Source of the DNA: a virus
Length of the DNA stretch: 57,476 bases
Reading direction: 5' to 3' (one strand)
Virus record (IMG/VR): IMGVR_UViG_3300050821_002180
Location: 1 to 57,476 of that record
A program made the translations under genes and the position numbers. Every line of letters begins with the position of its first letter. Position 1 is the stretch's first letter. Shown piece after piece: positions 51,171-57,476 of the stretch. The notes under the pieces are model-generated. The model was given only the letters and a program-made list of their open reading frames with translations, searched no databases and had not been told where the DNA came from.

Positions 51171-51632
51171 TCAGGACTGCTTGGGCGGGCGCTCCACTCG
51201 ACCAATTCCCTTACAGGTCTCACAGGTCACCATGTTTTGCTTGGCCTCGTACTCCTCTTCTGCTCGCTTGCGAGAGCCTGCCGTTTTCTCATCGCGCTCA
51301 GGCCCAGCGGCATCCAAGAGAGGCCACAATTCCTTAGGGTATCCTGAATAGCACGGATTCTGTGGCCGCATCCCGCGCTTCCGGCAAGCGTAAATCGTTC
51401 CCGCATAGGCCGAGTATGATGGCTGGATAGCTTCGCAGTCCTTGATGGCCTGTTCGTAGAGAGGCAGGTCCCGAGGCGTAATGTCTTCGGCGTCGGCGCA
51501 CGCCCAAAAGAACAAATCGTTGCAGTTCTCAGCGATAACAATGCCGCCGTCCGTGTCGAAATAGAACTTGTCTATTCCGCAGTCATGCTCAACGAGAAAA
51601 TGCAGGACCGCCATCGTGTCAGCGTCGCTCAT
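51171..51632 (-). CDS. Uncharacterised protein with Cys-x2-Cys end
   Basis: 153 residues. FYFDTDGGIVIAENCNDLFFWACADAEDITPRDLP (parts: NDLFFWACADAEDIT) followed by a helical region and VTCETCKGIGRVERPPK, a DnaJ-type zinc knuckle fragment. Such proteins are common in phage early regions. Overlaps upstream gene by ATGA. Confidence 0.65.
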   Translation of the reverse strand: MSDADTMAVLHFLVEHDCGIDKFYFDTDGGIVIAENCNDLFFWACADAEDITPRDLPLYEQAIKDCEAIQPSYSAYAGTIYACRKRGMRPQNPCYSGYPKELWPLLDAAGPERDEKTAGSRKRAEEEYEAKQNMVTCETCKGIGRVERPPKQS

Positions 51633-51862
51633 TCGGCTTTTGCCTCCTTGTCTGGCTCCTGGCTGGCTTGCTCAACCCATTTACCTTCCAAGAACCGCTT
51701 AAGGTCTTTCTCTAGCGCAGCGCAAACGCTGTCATCTTGAATTAGGAGTTGCGCATAGCTGTGCGGAATCGTTGTAGTTATCTCAACGGACTCCACCCAC
51801 GCATCGGGGGCATTATCATTTATGGTCAACGTTACTTCGCTGCGCTTCGCGTTAGCTCTCAT
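51629..51862 (-). CDS. Small protein
   Basis: 77 residues. VTLTINDNAPDAWVESVEITTTIPHSYAQLL (parts) then an acidic helical end. No recognised family. Confidence 0.55.
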   Translation of the reverse strand: MRANAKRSEVTLTINDNAPDAWVESVEITTTIPHSYAQLLIQDDSVCAALEKDLKRFLEGKWVEQASQEPDKEAKAE

Positions 51863-51916
51863 GTGTCTCTGCTCCTGAATTGCTTGGTGCTGGCTCCTAG
51901 CTGGAGAGCCGCACAG

Positions 51917-52753
51917 TTACATTTGCCTGAACTTGAGTGCCAGTATTTCCGCTTCCGCAAGTTGAGCCTCAAACATTGCGGTAGCAAGCGGGTCAGGTGC
52001 ATTCACTTTTGATGTTTCAATAGCTGACTTTAACTTCGCAACTTCCGCTTCCACAATTTGCGCTGCCTCTTCACTCGTAAATGTTCTCATACCATTCTCC
52101 TTAGTTGAGGTAACTTCGCGTACCCGCTGCTCGCTCGGCTGGCGGGCTGCCAGCAGGTCTTTCACATCTGTTACAAGGAAAAATTCTCCTAGCGCGTGCT
52201 CTTCCATCGTCCTCTCCGACCCTGTATTCGCCCATCGTCGCAGGTCGGTTAAATACTGTAATGTTATCGGCTGGCGGGCTGCGGCCAGCGCGTGTGACAA
52301 CCTGACTGCCTTGCACAGATTGGCTGGCATCCCACAGCAAAAGTGGTCGCAGAATTCTACGCCGCTAAGAATCTGCGCCGCCTGCACGACTTCTGGCGTT
52401 GCTTCTGGGTGCGAGCATTGAGGCTTGCTGTCTACAAACTCTTTGTCACAGAGGTAGCAGCTTTCACGTATACGGAACTCGTTGCGGTGCCCCGTCCCCG
52501 CCTCCTGAACGGCTGGCGCGGGCACCGGGTCAAGCCCCGCTTCCTTTCGGCATTCGTTGCAAGTCTCTACAAAGTCTCGGTGGGCATGCGGCTCGGCTGG
52601 CGCTCGGCTCTCAGCGGGCTGGGCGGCGAGAGCCTGACGTAGCTGCGTTGCATGATGACTCGCCATCTCCGTTGTATGGTGAAATCCTGTCGGCACATCC
52701 CACGCATCCGCCAACTTCAGCAATGTCTCTCGCAACCTATCGCTAGTTGTCAT
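51917..52753 (-). CDS. Cysteine/histidine-rich uncharacterised protein
   Basis: 278 residues from ATG 52753, which overlaps the upstream stop as ATGA. It has many Cys/His pairs (ETCNECRKEAG, ESCYLCDKEF, QCSHPE, FCDHFCCGMP), suggesting zinc sites, and a helical C-terminus. An AAGGAG lies before an in-frame ATG at about 52090, so a separate 58-residue product (MRTFTSEEAAQIVEAEVAK start) may be made as well. Confidence 0.58.
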   Translation of the reverse strand: MTTSDRLRETLLKLADAWDVPTGFHHTTEMASHHATQLRQALAAQPAESRAPAEPHAHRDFVETCNECRKEAGLDPVPAPAVQEAGTGHRNEFRIRESCYLCDKEFVDSKPQCSHPEATPEVVQAAQILSGVEFCDHFCCGMPANLCKAVRLSHALAAARQPITLQYLTDLRRWANTGSERTMEEHALGEFFLVTDVKDLLAARQPSEQRVREVTSTKENGMRTFTSEEAAQIVEAEVAKLKSAIETSKVNAPDPLATAMFEAQLAEAEILALKFRQM

Positions 52754-53001
52754 TCGAGCCTCATTTCTGGTTTGCCCGGCTCCATCGCTTTGCAAATCGC
52801 GGCTGCCAGCTCAACATAAGGCTCAGTCCAAGCTGCATCATGCCCGATTCGCAATACTTCTTCGCGCTTAAGCTCCACCATCCGCGCCGCTTCCTCCATC
52901 CCGGCACGATGGGCGGAGGCAAGCAACTCAGCAATTTCCCAAGCTGCTTTGATACCTTCAGCTTGCTCCGCTAGTCGCTCAATGAGAGGAGTCGGGGTCA
53001 T
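52750..53001 (-). CDS. Small helical protein
   Basis: 83 residues. LIERLAEQAEGIKAAWEIAELLASAHRAGMEEAARMVE (parts) is of the type found in many early phage genes. No function known. Confidence 0.58.
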   Translation of the reverse strand: MTPTPLIERLAEQAEGIKAAWEIAELLASAHRAGMEEAARMVELKREEVLRIGHDAAWTEPYVELAAAICKAMEPGKPEMRLE

Positions 53002-53248
53002 GCTGTAACGCCTCCCAAATCTCTTTAGCGGAGATTTCGATTTGCTTGCCTTTGTAGCTGACGACTAGTTTCGTGATGCCCCACTCGTCTCCATCAACTT
53101 CAGCAAGACTTAACGTGAGCGATGTTTTGTTCGACAGTACTAAGACCGGTCCTGTTGGCGTTCCTTTCTCCTGCTCCACAATGGAAGTCTCCATCGCAGG
53201 TATCGCAAGACATAGAGATATTGCTTGACGCCTGTTTAGTTTGCTCAT
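52979..53248 (-). CDS. Possible exported small protein
   Basis: 89 residues. NRRQAISLCLAIPAMETSI near the start looks like a short twin-arginine or Sec-type signal, followed by VLVLSNKTSLTLSLAEVDGDEWGITKLVVSY. Its ATG overlaps the stop of a 14-codon leader, so translation is likely coupled. Confidence 0.5.
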   Translation of the reverse strand: MSKLNRRQAISLCLAIPAMETSIVEQEKGTPTGPVLVLSNKTSLTLSLAEVDGDEWGITKLVVSYKGKQIEISAKEIWEALQHDPDSSH

Positions 53249-53289
53249 CGCTTGCGCTCCACCACTCGCGGATCGGGCACGTTAGCCAT
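53245..53289 (-). CDS. 14-codon leader peptide
   Basis: ATG 53289 with AAGGAGG encodes MANVPDPRVVERKR and its TGA overlaps the next ATG. The downstream gene has no Shine-Dalgarno of its own. Likely a translational coupler. Confidence 0.42.
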   Translation of the reverse strand: MANVPDPRVVERKR

Positions 53290-53350
53290 TCTTCCTCCTT
53301 CACGCCGGTTTGCCCACCTGCGGCGCTGTGTCAAGAGCAGCTACCGCAGG

Positions 53351-53545
53351 CTATGTGAATACTTCAATGCGCTCATTAAGAATGTCCAGGTAAGCCTTCA
53401 TTATTCCCGCTTGCTTTGCGAGCCTGGCCCGTTCCGCATCCGCCAAGCTGTAGTAAATTTGCCCACCAATGAAAACGTTCAGCTTTGTCAACTTCTCCGA
53501 CAGTTCGTCCCGCTCTACAATTACTCGCTGCTGGTGTGGTTGCAT
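53351..53545 (-). CDS. Conserved small phage protein (MQPHQQR type)
   Basis: 64 residues from ATG 53545 with AAGGAG upstream. MQPHQQRVIVERDELSEKL, TKLNVFIGG, AGIMKAYLDILNERI. This short helical family occurs in a great many phages; function unknown. The frame is open to 53668 and includes a Cys-rich MACPLCSCYPCQC stretch that could be an alternative N-terminus. Confidence 0.72.
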   Translation of the reverse strand: MQPHQQRVIVERDELSEKLTKLNVFIGGQIYYSLADAERARLAKQAGIMKAYLDILNERIEVFT

Positions 53546-53664
53546 ATTGTTCTCCTTTTCGGTGCACTGGCATGGGTAGCAACTACAAAGCGGACATGCC
53601 ATTTCTGCCAGCGTAGATTCATCAGCCACCTGCCTCATCCTCTCTTCCCTGCCCGCGCCGCGGG

Positions 53665-53862
53665 TCAAACCTTCGCCTTACGAAATAGGTCGGCCACTTC
53701 TCGATGCAGTTCGGCAAGCGCGTGCAATTCGCGGCAGTATCCACTGTCGGGAGTTTTGGATGCCGCTAATCGCGCTTCTGCTCGTCGCGCTAAATCTTCG
53801 TGACGGCGTATCTCGGACTTGATGCTCGCGCTCCAAATAAAATCAGTCCTGTCAGGTCTCAT
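53665..53862 (-). CDS. Small basic helical protein
   Basis: 65 residues. IKSEIRRHEDLARRAEARLA and ELHALAELHREVADLFRKAK suggest a coiled coil. No family recognised. Confidence 0.56.
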   Translation of the reverse strand: MRPDRTDFIWSASIKSEIRRHEDLARRAEARLAASKTPDSGYCRELHALAELHREVADLFRKAKV

Positions 53863-53896
53863 TCGCTCACCTTCGCCGGTCTGCCTGCGCCCGGTG

Positions 53897-54616
53897 TCAG
53901 ACTTTCAAAATATCTTCCTTCTTGATCATCTTCGCGTCGAAATACTTGATGAATTGTTCCGCGCGAGCACGGTAAAGGATTGGGATATCCGAGATTTGAT
54001 GAACGCTGAAAGCTACCGCCATTGGGCAGTTTTCCCAAGAGTGGCATTCCCATGAAGCGTTTACTACATCAAGAAGAGCTTTCCCGCCTGCCTGCAAAAG
54101 CGCCGGTACGGTCCGTTCTCGGTATTCTTTCCAGGTCTCACCAGTTTCAATGGGCGTATCGTCATCCATCTCCGCATAGCGGAGGTCCGCAGAGCTGAGG
54201 TCCGCAGAGCTGAGGTCCGCAGAGCTGAGGTCCGCATAGCGGAGGTTCGCAGAGCTGAGGTTCGCAGAGCGGAGGTCCGCATAGCGGAGGTTCGCAGAGC
54301 GGAGGTTCGCAGAGCTGAGGTTCGCATAGCTGAGGTCCGCATAGCGGAGGTTCGCAGAGCTGAGGTTCGCAGAGCTGAGGTTCGCATAGCGGAGGTTCGC
54401 ATAGCGGAGGTTCGCAGAGCTGAGGTTCGCAGAGCTGAGGTTCGCAGAGCTGAGGTTCGCAGAGCGGAGGTTCGCATAGCGGAGGTTCGCTTTATGCTCA
54501 ATGGCCCATTTGACTGCTAGGCCGAGCTTGAACGATACCGAAACATTCTCATCGCACTCAATCTCCGCAGTGATTTGCACTCTACCTGAAAAGCGATTCT
54601 TGATTTCAACTTTCAT
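53897..54616 (-). CDS. Pentapeptide-repeat protein
   Basis: 239 residues. After an N-terminal cap (FSGRVQITAEIECDEN, KLGLAVKWAIEHK), residues 43-147 are 21 tandem pentapeptides A(N/D)L(R/S)(Y/S), a right-handed quadrilateral helix. A C-terminal domain follows (TWKEYRERTVPALLQAGG, WENCPMAVAFSVH, RAEQFIKYFDA). Some such proteins mimic DNA and protect gyrase; here the role is unknown. At DNA level the repeats are nearly identical 15-mers. Confidence 0.86.
   Translation of the reverse strand: MKVEIKNRFSGRVQITAEIECDENVSVSFKLGLAVKWAIEHKANLRYANLRSANLSSANLSSANLSSANLRYANLRYANLSSANLSSANLRYADLSYANLSSANLRSANLRYADLRSANLSSANLRYADLSSADLSSADLSSADLRYAEMDDDTPIETGETWKEYRERTVPALLQAGGKALLDVVNASWECHSWENCPMAVAFSVHQISDIPILYRARAEQFIKYFDAKMIKKEDILKV
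54176..54490 (-). repeat. 21 tandem 15-base units in the pentapeptide gene
   Basis: Units read GCG-AAC/GAC-CTC/CTG-CGC/AGC-TAT/TCT with very few changes. Length variation by slippage in multiples of 15 keeps the frame. All other frames of the same repeat are also open but low-complexity. Confidence 0.9.
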
Positions 54617-54878
54617 TACCTTTCCTCCCTTTCGCGCCTGCGCCCGTCGCTTGATTGAATTTGGCCCACGCTACGTCCCAATCCCTGCTATTCGATAGGT
54701 TGATGTAGTTACAATCGCGCATCGCCTGCCCCGCGTTGAGCAGGTCTGCTAATCCGCTTTCGACTAGCACGGTCTCGAAGAACTCAGCGTCAATATCCTC
54801 GATGTCTTGGCAGCCTTGCGGTGCATGTTCATGTGCTAGATGCCGCGCCAGATTGCGGATTGCTTCCTGAGTGTCCAT
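54606..54878 (-). CDS. Small acidic protein
   Basis: 90 residues. AIRNLARHLAHEHAPQGCQDIEDIDAEFFETVLVE (parts), CNYINLSNSRDWDVAWAKFN. Overlaps the pentapeptide-gene start by 11 bases. No recognised family. Confidence 0.57.
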   Translation of the reverse strand: MDTQEAIRNLARHLAHEHAPQGCQDIEDIDAEFFETVLVESGLADLLNAGQAMRDCNYINLSNSRDWDVAWAKFNQATGAGAKGRKGNES

Positions 54879-54899
54879 TAGCTTGGCCTCGCCCGCCGC

Positions 54900-55019
54900 T
54901 CACGGCAACGGAATCTGAAACACGATGCGCACAAATGCGTACGAAAGCGCAAAAAGTAGCAACGATGCGCACGTCACCTTGCCTAGACCGAGGGCTGCAC
55001 GCTGGTTGAGAGTTCTCAT
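54900..55019 (-). CDS. 39-residue membrane peptide
   Basis: ATG 55019 overlaps the repressor stop as ATGA. One membrane helix (VTCASLLLFALSYAFVRIVF). Same pattern as other tiny overlapping membrane genes in this run. Confidence 0.48.
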   Translation of the reverse strand: MRTLNQRAALGLGKVTCASLLLFALSYAFVRIVFQIPLP

Positions 55020-55198
55020 TTCGCCCTCGTAATTAGCTCGACGCGCGTCAATCCAAGCTGGCCTAAGAGTTCGTCGCTCGGAGTGCGCTGGCCACGTAAA
55101 ATCATGTAAAGCAAGGATTTGCTAACCTTTAGTTTCTTGGCTGCTTCTGGCACAGAGCCAAGTTTCTCAATCGCTCTTTCTATAGTGGGGTCGCACAT
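55016..55198 (-). CDS. Cro/CI-like HTH regulator
   Basis: 60 residues from ATG 55198. IERAIEKLGSVPEAAKKLKVSKSLLYMILRGQR (helix-turn-helix at about 14-40, in parts SVPEAAKKLKVSKSLLYMIL) and PSDELLGQLGL. The longer frame to 55432 crosses the divergent promoters and is rejected. It faces a rightward early-type cluster, the layout of a genetic switch. No CI-type cleavage domain is present. Confidence 0.75.
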   Translation of the reverse strand: MCDPTIERAIEKLGSVPEAAKKLKVSKSLLYMILRGQRTPSDELLGQLGLTRVELITRAK

Positions 55199-55206
55199 AG
55201 CACGTA

Positions 55207-55295
55207 AGTGTAGACTAAGAATAACGGATGTCAAGTAAAAAAGATGATGTGTGCACAAGATTGTGCTTGACACGTTTCTAGGCTTATGCGAATAT
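55207..55295. promoter_or_regulatory. Divergent promoters with palindromic operator
   Basis: Leftward: TTGACA (55234-55229), 16 bases, TACACT (55212-55207), eight bases before ATG 55198, so probably leaderless. Rightward: TTGACA (55267-55272), 17 bases, GAATAT (55290-55295) for the gene at 55317. A perfect palindrome GCACAAGATTGTGC (55253-55266) touches the rightward -35 and is the best operator candidate. Confidence 0.62.
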
Positions 55296-55316
55296 CCGCA
55301 CATCGGAGACAAGCCT

Positions 55317-55700
55317 ATGCCACTAGAACGCAGAAAGCGCATAACCGAGAGCGATATCGTGAATCGGGCCGTAGCAGCAGATATCGCATGGTGGTTGCGC
55401 ATGAACCAGCGTTGTCCGACGTGCTGCGTCAAACTCGCGGACCTCGAAACGGGAGATAGCCTCTACCGACACATGGCCGGGCAATGCGAGAAAGATTTGT
55501 TGATCGTGGGCATCGACTGGATTCGCTCTGGACAGAACGTTGATGCACCATTGGCCGACGCCGCAGACCGCGAGGAAGTCAAAGTGAAAAGAGAATACGT
55601 GGTCACGGGCAAAATGATGTTGTGGATTGGGTCTATCTTTCTTGCGCTCGCGGCTCTGGGTGGCTACGTGCTGATCGTGAGAATCCTCGGTGGACGCTGA
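55317..55700 (+). CDS. Zinc-finger membrane-anchored protein
   Basis: 127 residues from ATG 55317 with GGAGA upstream; a longer frame would start within the promoter. RRKRITESDIVNRAVAADIAWW, CPTCCVKL plus RHMAGQC make a possible zinc site, and a C-terminal membrane helix follows (MLWIGSIFLALAALGGYVLIV). First gene after the rightward early promoter. Confidence 0.65.
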   Translation: MPLERRKRITESDIVNRAVAADIAWWLRMNQRCPTCCVKLADLETGDSLYRHMAGQCEKDLLIVGIDWIRSGQNVDAPLADAADREEVKVKREYVVTGKMMLWIGSIFLALAALGGYVLIVRILGGR

Positions 55701-56172
55701 ACCAAAAAAACCGCGCAAGAATAAATCGAAGCCCGTTCAGCGGAGTCTCGCGCACATGCGTAAGAATGGCTGGCAGGTCGCTGGCGTGGAGAAATATCTC
55801 AAGGCTCCGGGGATGAAGTTCGGCAGACGTATTGACGTTTGGGGATTTGGTGACTTGCTCGCGTGCCGTCCAGAGATCGTGAGGACTGGCGCGGTCACGC
55901 CGAATCACAAAACAAAAGTCATCTCCAAAGCGGCTATCGCATTGATCCAGTGCTGCGCAGATGACAATGGCGGAAGTTTCGCGGCGCATCGCGCAAAGAT
56001 ATTAAATACTCCGCTGGATTCGTGGACGGACGAACAGCGCGAAGAATCCAAACGAATCTTTGCTCAGTTCAAAATCTGGAAGGAATCTGGCGGTCGGGTC
56101 TTCTTACAGGGATGGGGATACAAGGGCAAGCGTGGCGAGAAGCAATGGACCTTGCGGGAGGAAGTTCTGTGA
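55690..56172 (+). CDS. Possible PD-(D/E)XK-type nuclease
   Basis: 160 residues from GTG 55690, overlapping the previous stop by 11 bases. QRSLAHMRKNGWQVAGVEKYL, RIDVWGFGDLLACRP and VFLQGWGYKGKRGEKQWTLREE (parts) match a common phage family with a resolvase/VRR-NUC-like layout (Asp in VWGFGDLL). The family call is from memory of the pattern; catalytic residues are only partly identifiable. Confidence 0.6.
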   Translation: MDAEPKKPRKNKSKPVQRSLAHMRKNGWQVAGVEKYLKAPGMKFGRRIDVWGFGDLLACRPEIVRTGAVTPNHKTKVISKAAIALIQCCADDNGGSFAAHRAKILNTPLDSWTDEQREESKRIFAQFKIWKESGGRVFLQGWGYKGKRGEKQWTLREEVL

Positions 56173-56324
56173 CCGCAGAGCAGCGAGCCGAGCACCTGAA
56201 AGATATCCAGCAACTCGGCAACGACGACGCAATGCAGCGCGTGCTCGCCGCATATTGGCTTTGGATGTACGCGAAAAAGGAGAATGAGAATGGCTTCACA
56301 AGAACAGGTCATCAAGCCGATTGA
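56169..56324 (+). CDS. Small overlapping protein
   Basis: 51 residues from GTG 56169, whose GTGA overlaps the preceding stop. TAEQRAEHLKDIQQLGNDDAMQRVLAAYWLWMYAKK is amphipathic and continues past the start of the next gene (41-base overlap). Function unknown. Confidence 0.5.
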   Translation: MTAEQRAEHLKDIQQLGNDDAMQRVLAAYWLWMYAKKENENGFTRTGHQAD

Positions 56325-57243
56325 CCCGGAAGTTTTGCCGCCGAGCCATCTGCCCACGTTGCGCGAAGACTTGGCTACGATAGAGAAGTTTTTCAACGAC
56401 CTCACGCCGATCTTCGAAGAGGTCCGAAGACTCAATCAAGCGGGTGGAATAAAAAACCCCGAGACACGCATCCGAGCAGGTGTGCTCAATGCCGAGTGGA
56501 AACGCATCTGCGGCGAGGCCGAAGAAACCATGAAGCCTCACAAGAAGGTTGTGAACGACTTCAAGGAAAAATATGTTCTCACGCCAGAGCGCAAGGTCAA
56601 CAACCGCGGCGAGGAGATCAAGGCACTATTGGGCAACATGATGGCGAAGTGGGACCGCGACGAGCAAGCCGCCAAGGACGCCGAACAGCGACGTCAACAG
56701 TTGGAAGAGAAGCAACGACTAGACCGCATCGCCGAGGAGAAACGCCAAGCCGATGAAGCACAAGCCAAAGAACTTCGCGCGAAACGTGTCGCGGAAATCC
56801 GGCAGGACTTGAAGGACAAGAAGATCACGAAACGTCAGGCCGAGAAGCAATTGCGCGAAGCTGGCGCTATGGAAGAGGCGTTGAAGGCTCAGGCCGCAGC
56901 CGAGGAAGAAGAGGCCAAAGAGAAAGCGACGGAAACGGCAAAGACCGTGAAGGTCCAATCCAATATCCCCACGCTTGCTGGCAACGTGAAACGCATCACG
57001 TACTTGGCAAAGTGTTCTAACCCGCGCGGGTTCATCATGTCCATGATGCAGGCGTTCGCCAAAAAGGACATAGCTACTTTCGAGAGACTCCTGAAAATGG
57101 TGGAAGTCTCGAATGACAAGTTGACCGATGAAGCGAAGGCCCAGATCAAGACTCATTCCGACGACGACCGACACGACCTGACTGCCGCAGAATTTCTTGC
57201 TCTTTATCCATTCGTGGAGTTGGAGGAAAAGAGATCGTATTGA
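56284..57243 (+). CDS. Long coiled-coil protein
   Basis: 319 residues, ATG 56284 (or 56290), after AAGGAG. The N-terminal part (LREDLATIEKFFNDLTPIFEEVRRL) and a Lys/Glu/Ala-rich coiled coil (about 115-225) precede a conserved-looking C-terminal domain (VKRITYLAKCSNPRGFIMSMMQAF, HDLTAAEFLALYPFVELEEK). This is a common protein in phage early operons, sometimes next to recombination genes; function not established. Confidence 0.68.
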   Translation: MRMASQEQVIKPIDPEVLPPSHLPTLREDLATIEKFFNDLTPIFEEVRRLNQAGGIKNPETRIRAGVLNAEWKRICGEAEETMKPHKKVVNDFKEKYVLTPERKVNNRGEEIKALLGNMMAKWDRDEQAAKDAEQRRQQLEEKQRLDRIAEEKRQADEAQAKELRAKRVAEIRQDLKDKKITKRQAEKQLREAGAMEEALKAQAAAEEEEAKEKATETAKTVKVQSNIPTLAGNVKRITYLAKCSNPRGFIMSMMQAFAKKDIATFERLLKMVEVSNDKLTDEAKAQIKTHSDDDRHDLTAAEFLALYPFVELEEKRSY

Positions 57244-57476
57244 GTTTCTCCGCGCCTACACCCACAACAGGCAGTACGCGGAGATGGCCCCGAGGCGCTC
57301 AACGTCTCTGATTGCCCCGCCCGCTGGAGCGGAGGCCGATTCCAGCAAAAGTTTCCCTGCTCTGACAGGGGCAGGGATGGGCGCTGTTATCCGGTTGCGG
57401 TAAAGATGTAGCTCGTAGGGTACGCAGTGATAGGGTTGTTTGTTGACCTTGGGCGTGAGTCTCTTAAATGAGCGTA
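57244..57476. other. Right-edge region without a supported gene
   Basis: The 233 bases after the coiled-coil gene contain a TCCCTGC...GCAGGGA inverted repeat (about 57354-57377) with a ten-base loop and no T-run. Short open frames lack a Shine-Dalgarno. I see no convincing gene before the window ends. Confidence 0.4.

Noticed and set aside
54064-54501. Frame encoding RTSAL/RTSAM repeats
   Set aside because: Another reading frame of the pentapeptide repeat DNA; low complexity without cap domains.
55199-55432. Longer N-terminus for the HTH gene
   Set aside because: It would read through both divergent promoters and the operator and overlap the rightward gene. The 60-residue form is complete.

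Overview
The window is about 57.5 kb of a tailed double-stranded DNA phage with a contractile tail (myovirus morphology, Caudoviricetes). The evidence is a near-complete leftward virion module: small and large terminase, DUF1073-type portal, Mu F-like protein, maturation protease/scaffold, DUF2184-type capsid protein, connectors, DUF3383-type sheath, DUF3277-type tube, frameshifted tail chaperones, tape measure, a baseplate set (Dit-like, plug, hub, spike, gp25-like, J-like, DUF2612-like) and fibres. Shine-Dalgarno signals and signal peptides are of bacterial type and suggest a Gram-negative host, but nothing names the host. No DNA polymerase, helicase, integrase or recognisable free endolysin is present, so this is only part of the genome. 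The left edge cuts a giant fibre gene.

Layout from right to left, in the direction of late transcription. At 55.2-57.2 kb four rightward early-type genes start from a divergent promoter region facing a small Cro/CI-like HTH gene. From 55.2 to 45.8 kb, leftward, lie many short genes, including zinc ribbons, one-segment membrane peptides, a pentapeptide-repeat protein, and a DNA-modification pair (ParB-like/DNA methyltransferase plus a frameshifted GNAT/Mom-like gene). From 45.7 to 41.4 kb are the terminase genes and a portal carrying a C-terminal inorganic-pyrophosphatase-like domain. From 41.4 to 37.7 kb is another run of small genes, several overlapping, and from 37.7 to 37.1 kb a tRNA cluster (five good tRNAs and one degenerate). 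At 36.9-36.1 kb is the Mu F-like protein.

The interval 30.6-36.1 kb is an accessory island of mixed polarity. It holds an RHH regulator, a glycosyltransferase with an inserted zinc ribbon, a minimal nucleotidyltransferase, a DUF6527-like protein, a methyltransferase, and two striking tracts of degenerate pentanucleotide (NNRGC) repeats flanking two genes. From 30.6 kb to the left edge come capsid, connector, tail, baseplate and fibre genes, mostly joined by ATGA-type overlaps. Four putative homing endonucleases (three HNH, one GIY-YIG) interrupt this operon, two of them on the opposite strand.

The most unusual features are: (i) fibre-type proteins at the end of the tail module that all start with Sec-type signal peptides, including a fibre open for at least 2,523 codons with no stop in the window; (ii) the pentanucleotide tracts; (iii) the portal-pyrophosphatase fusion; (iv) an exported HNH nuclease embedded by stop/start overlaps in the connector genes; (v) an A9-tract frameshift in the GNAT/Mom-like gene; (vi) a canonical T TTT TTC -1 frameshift site in the tail chaperones; and (vii) several promoters placed so close to start codons that the mRNAs should be leaderless or nearly so.
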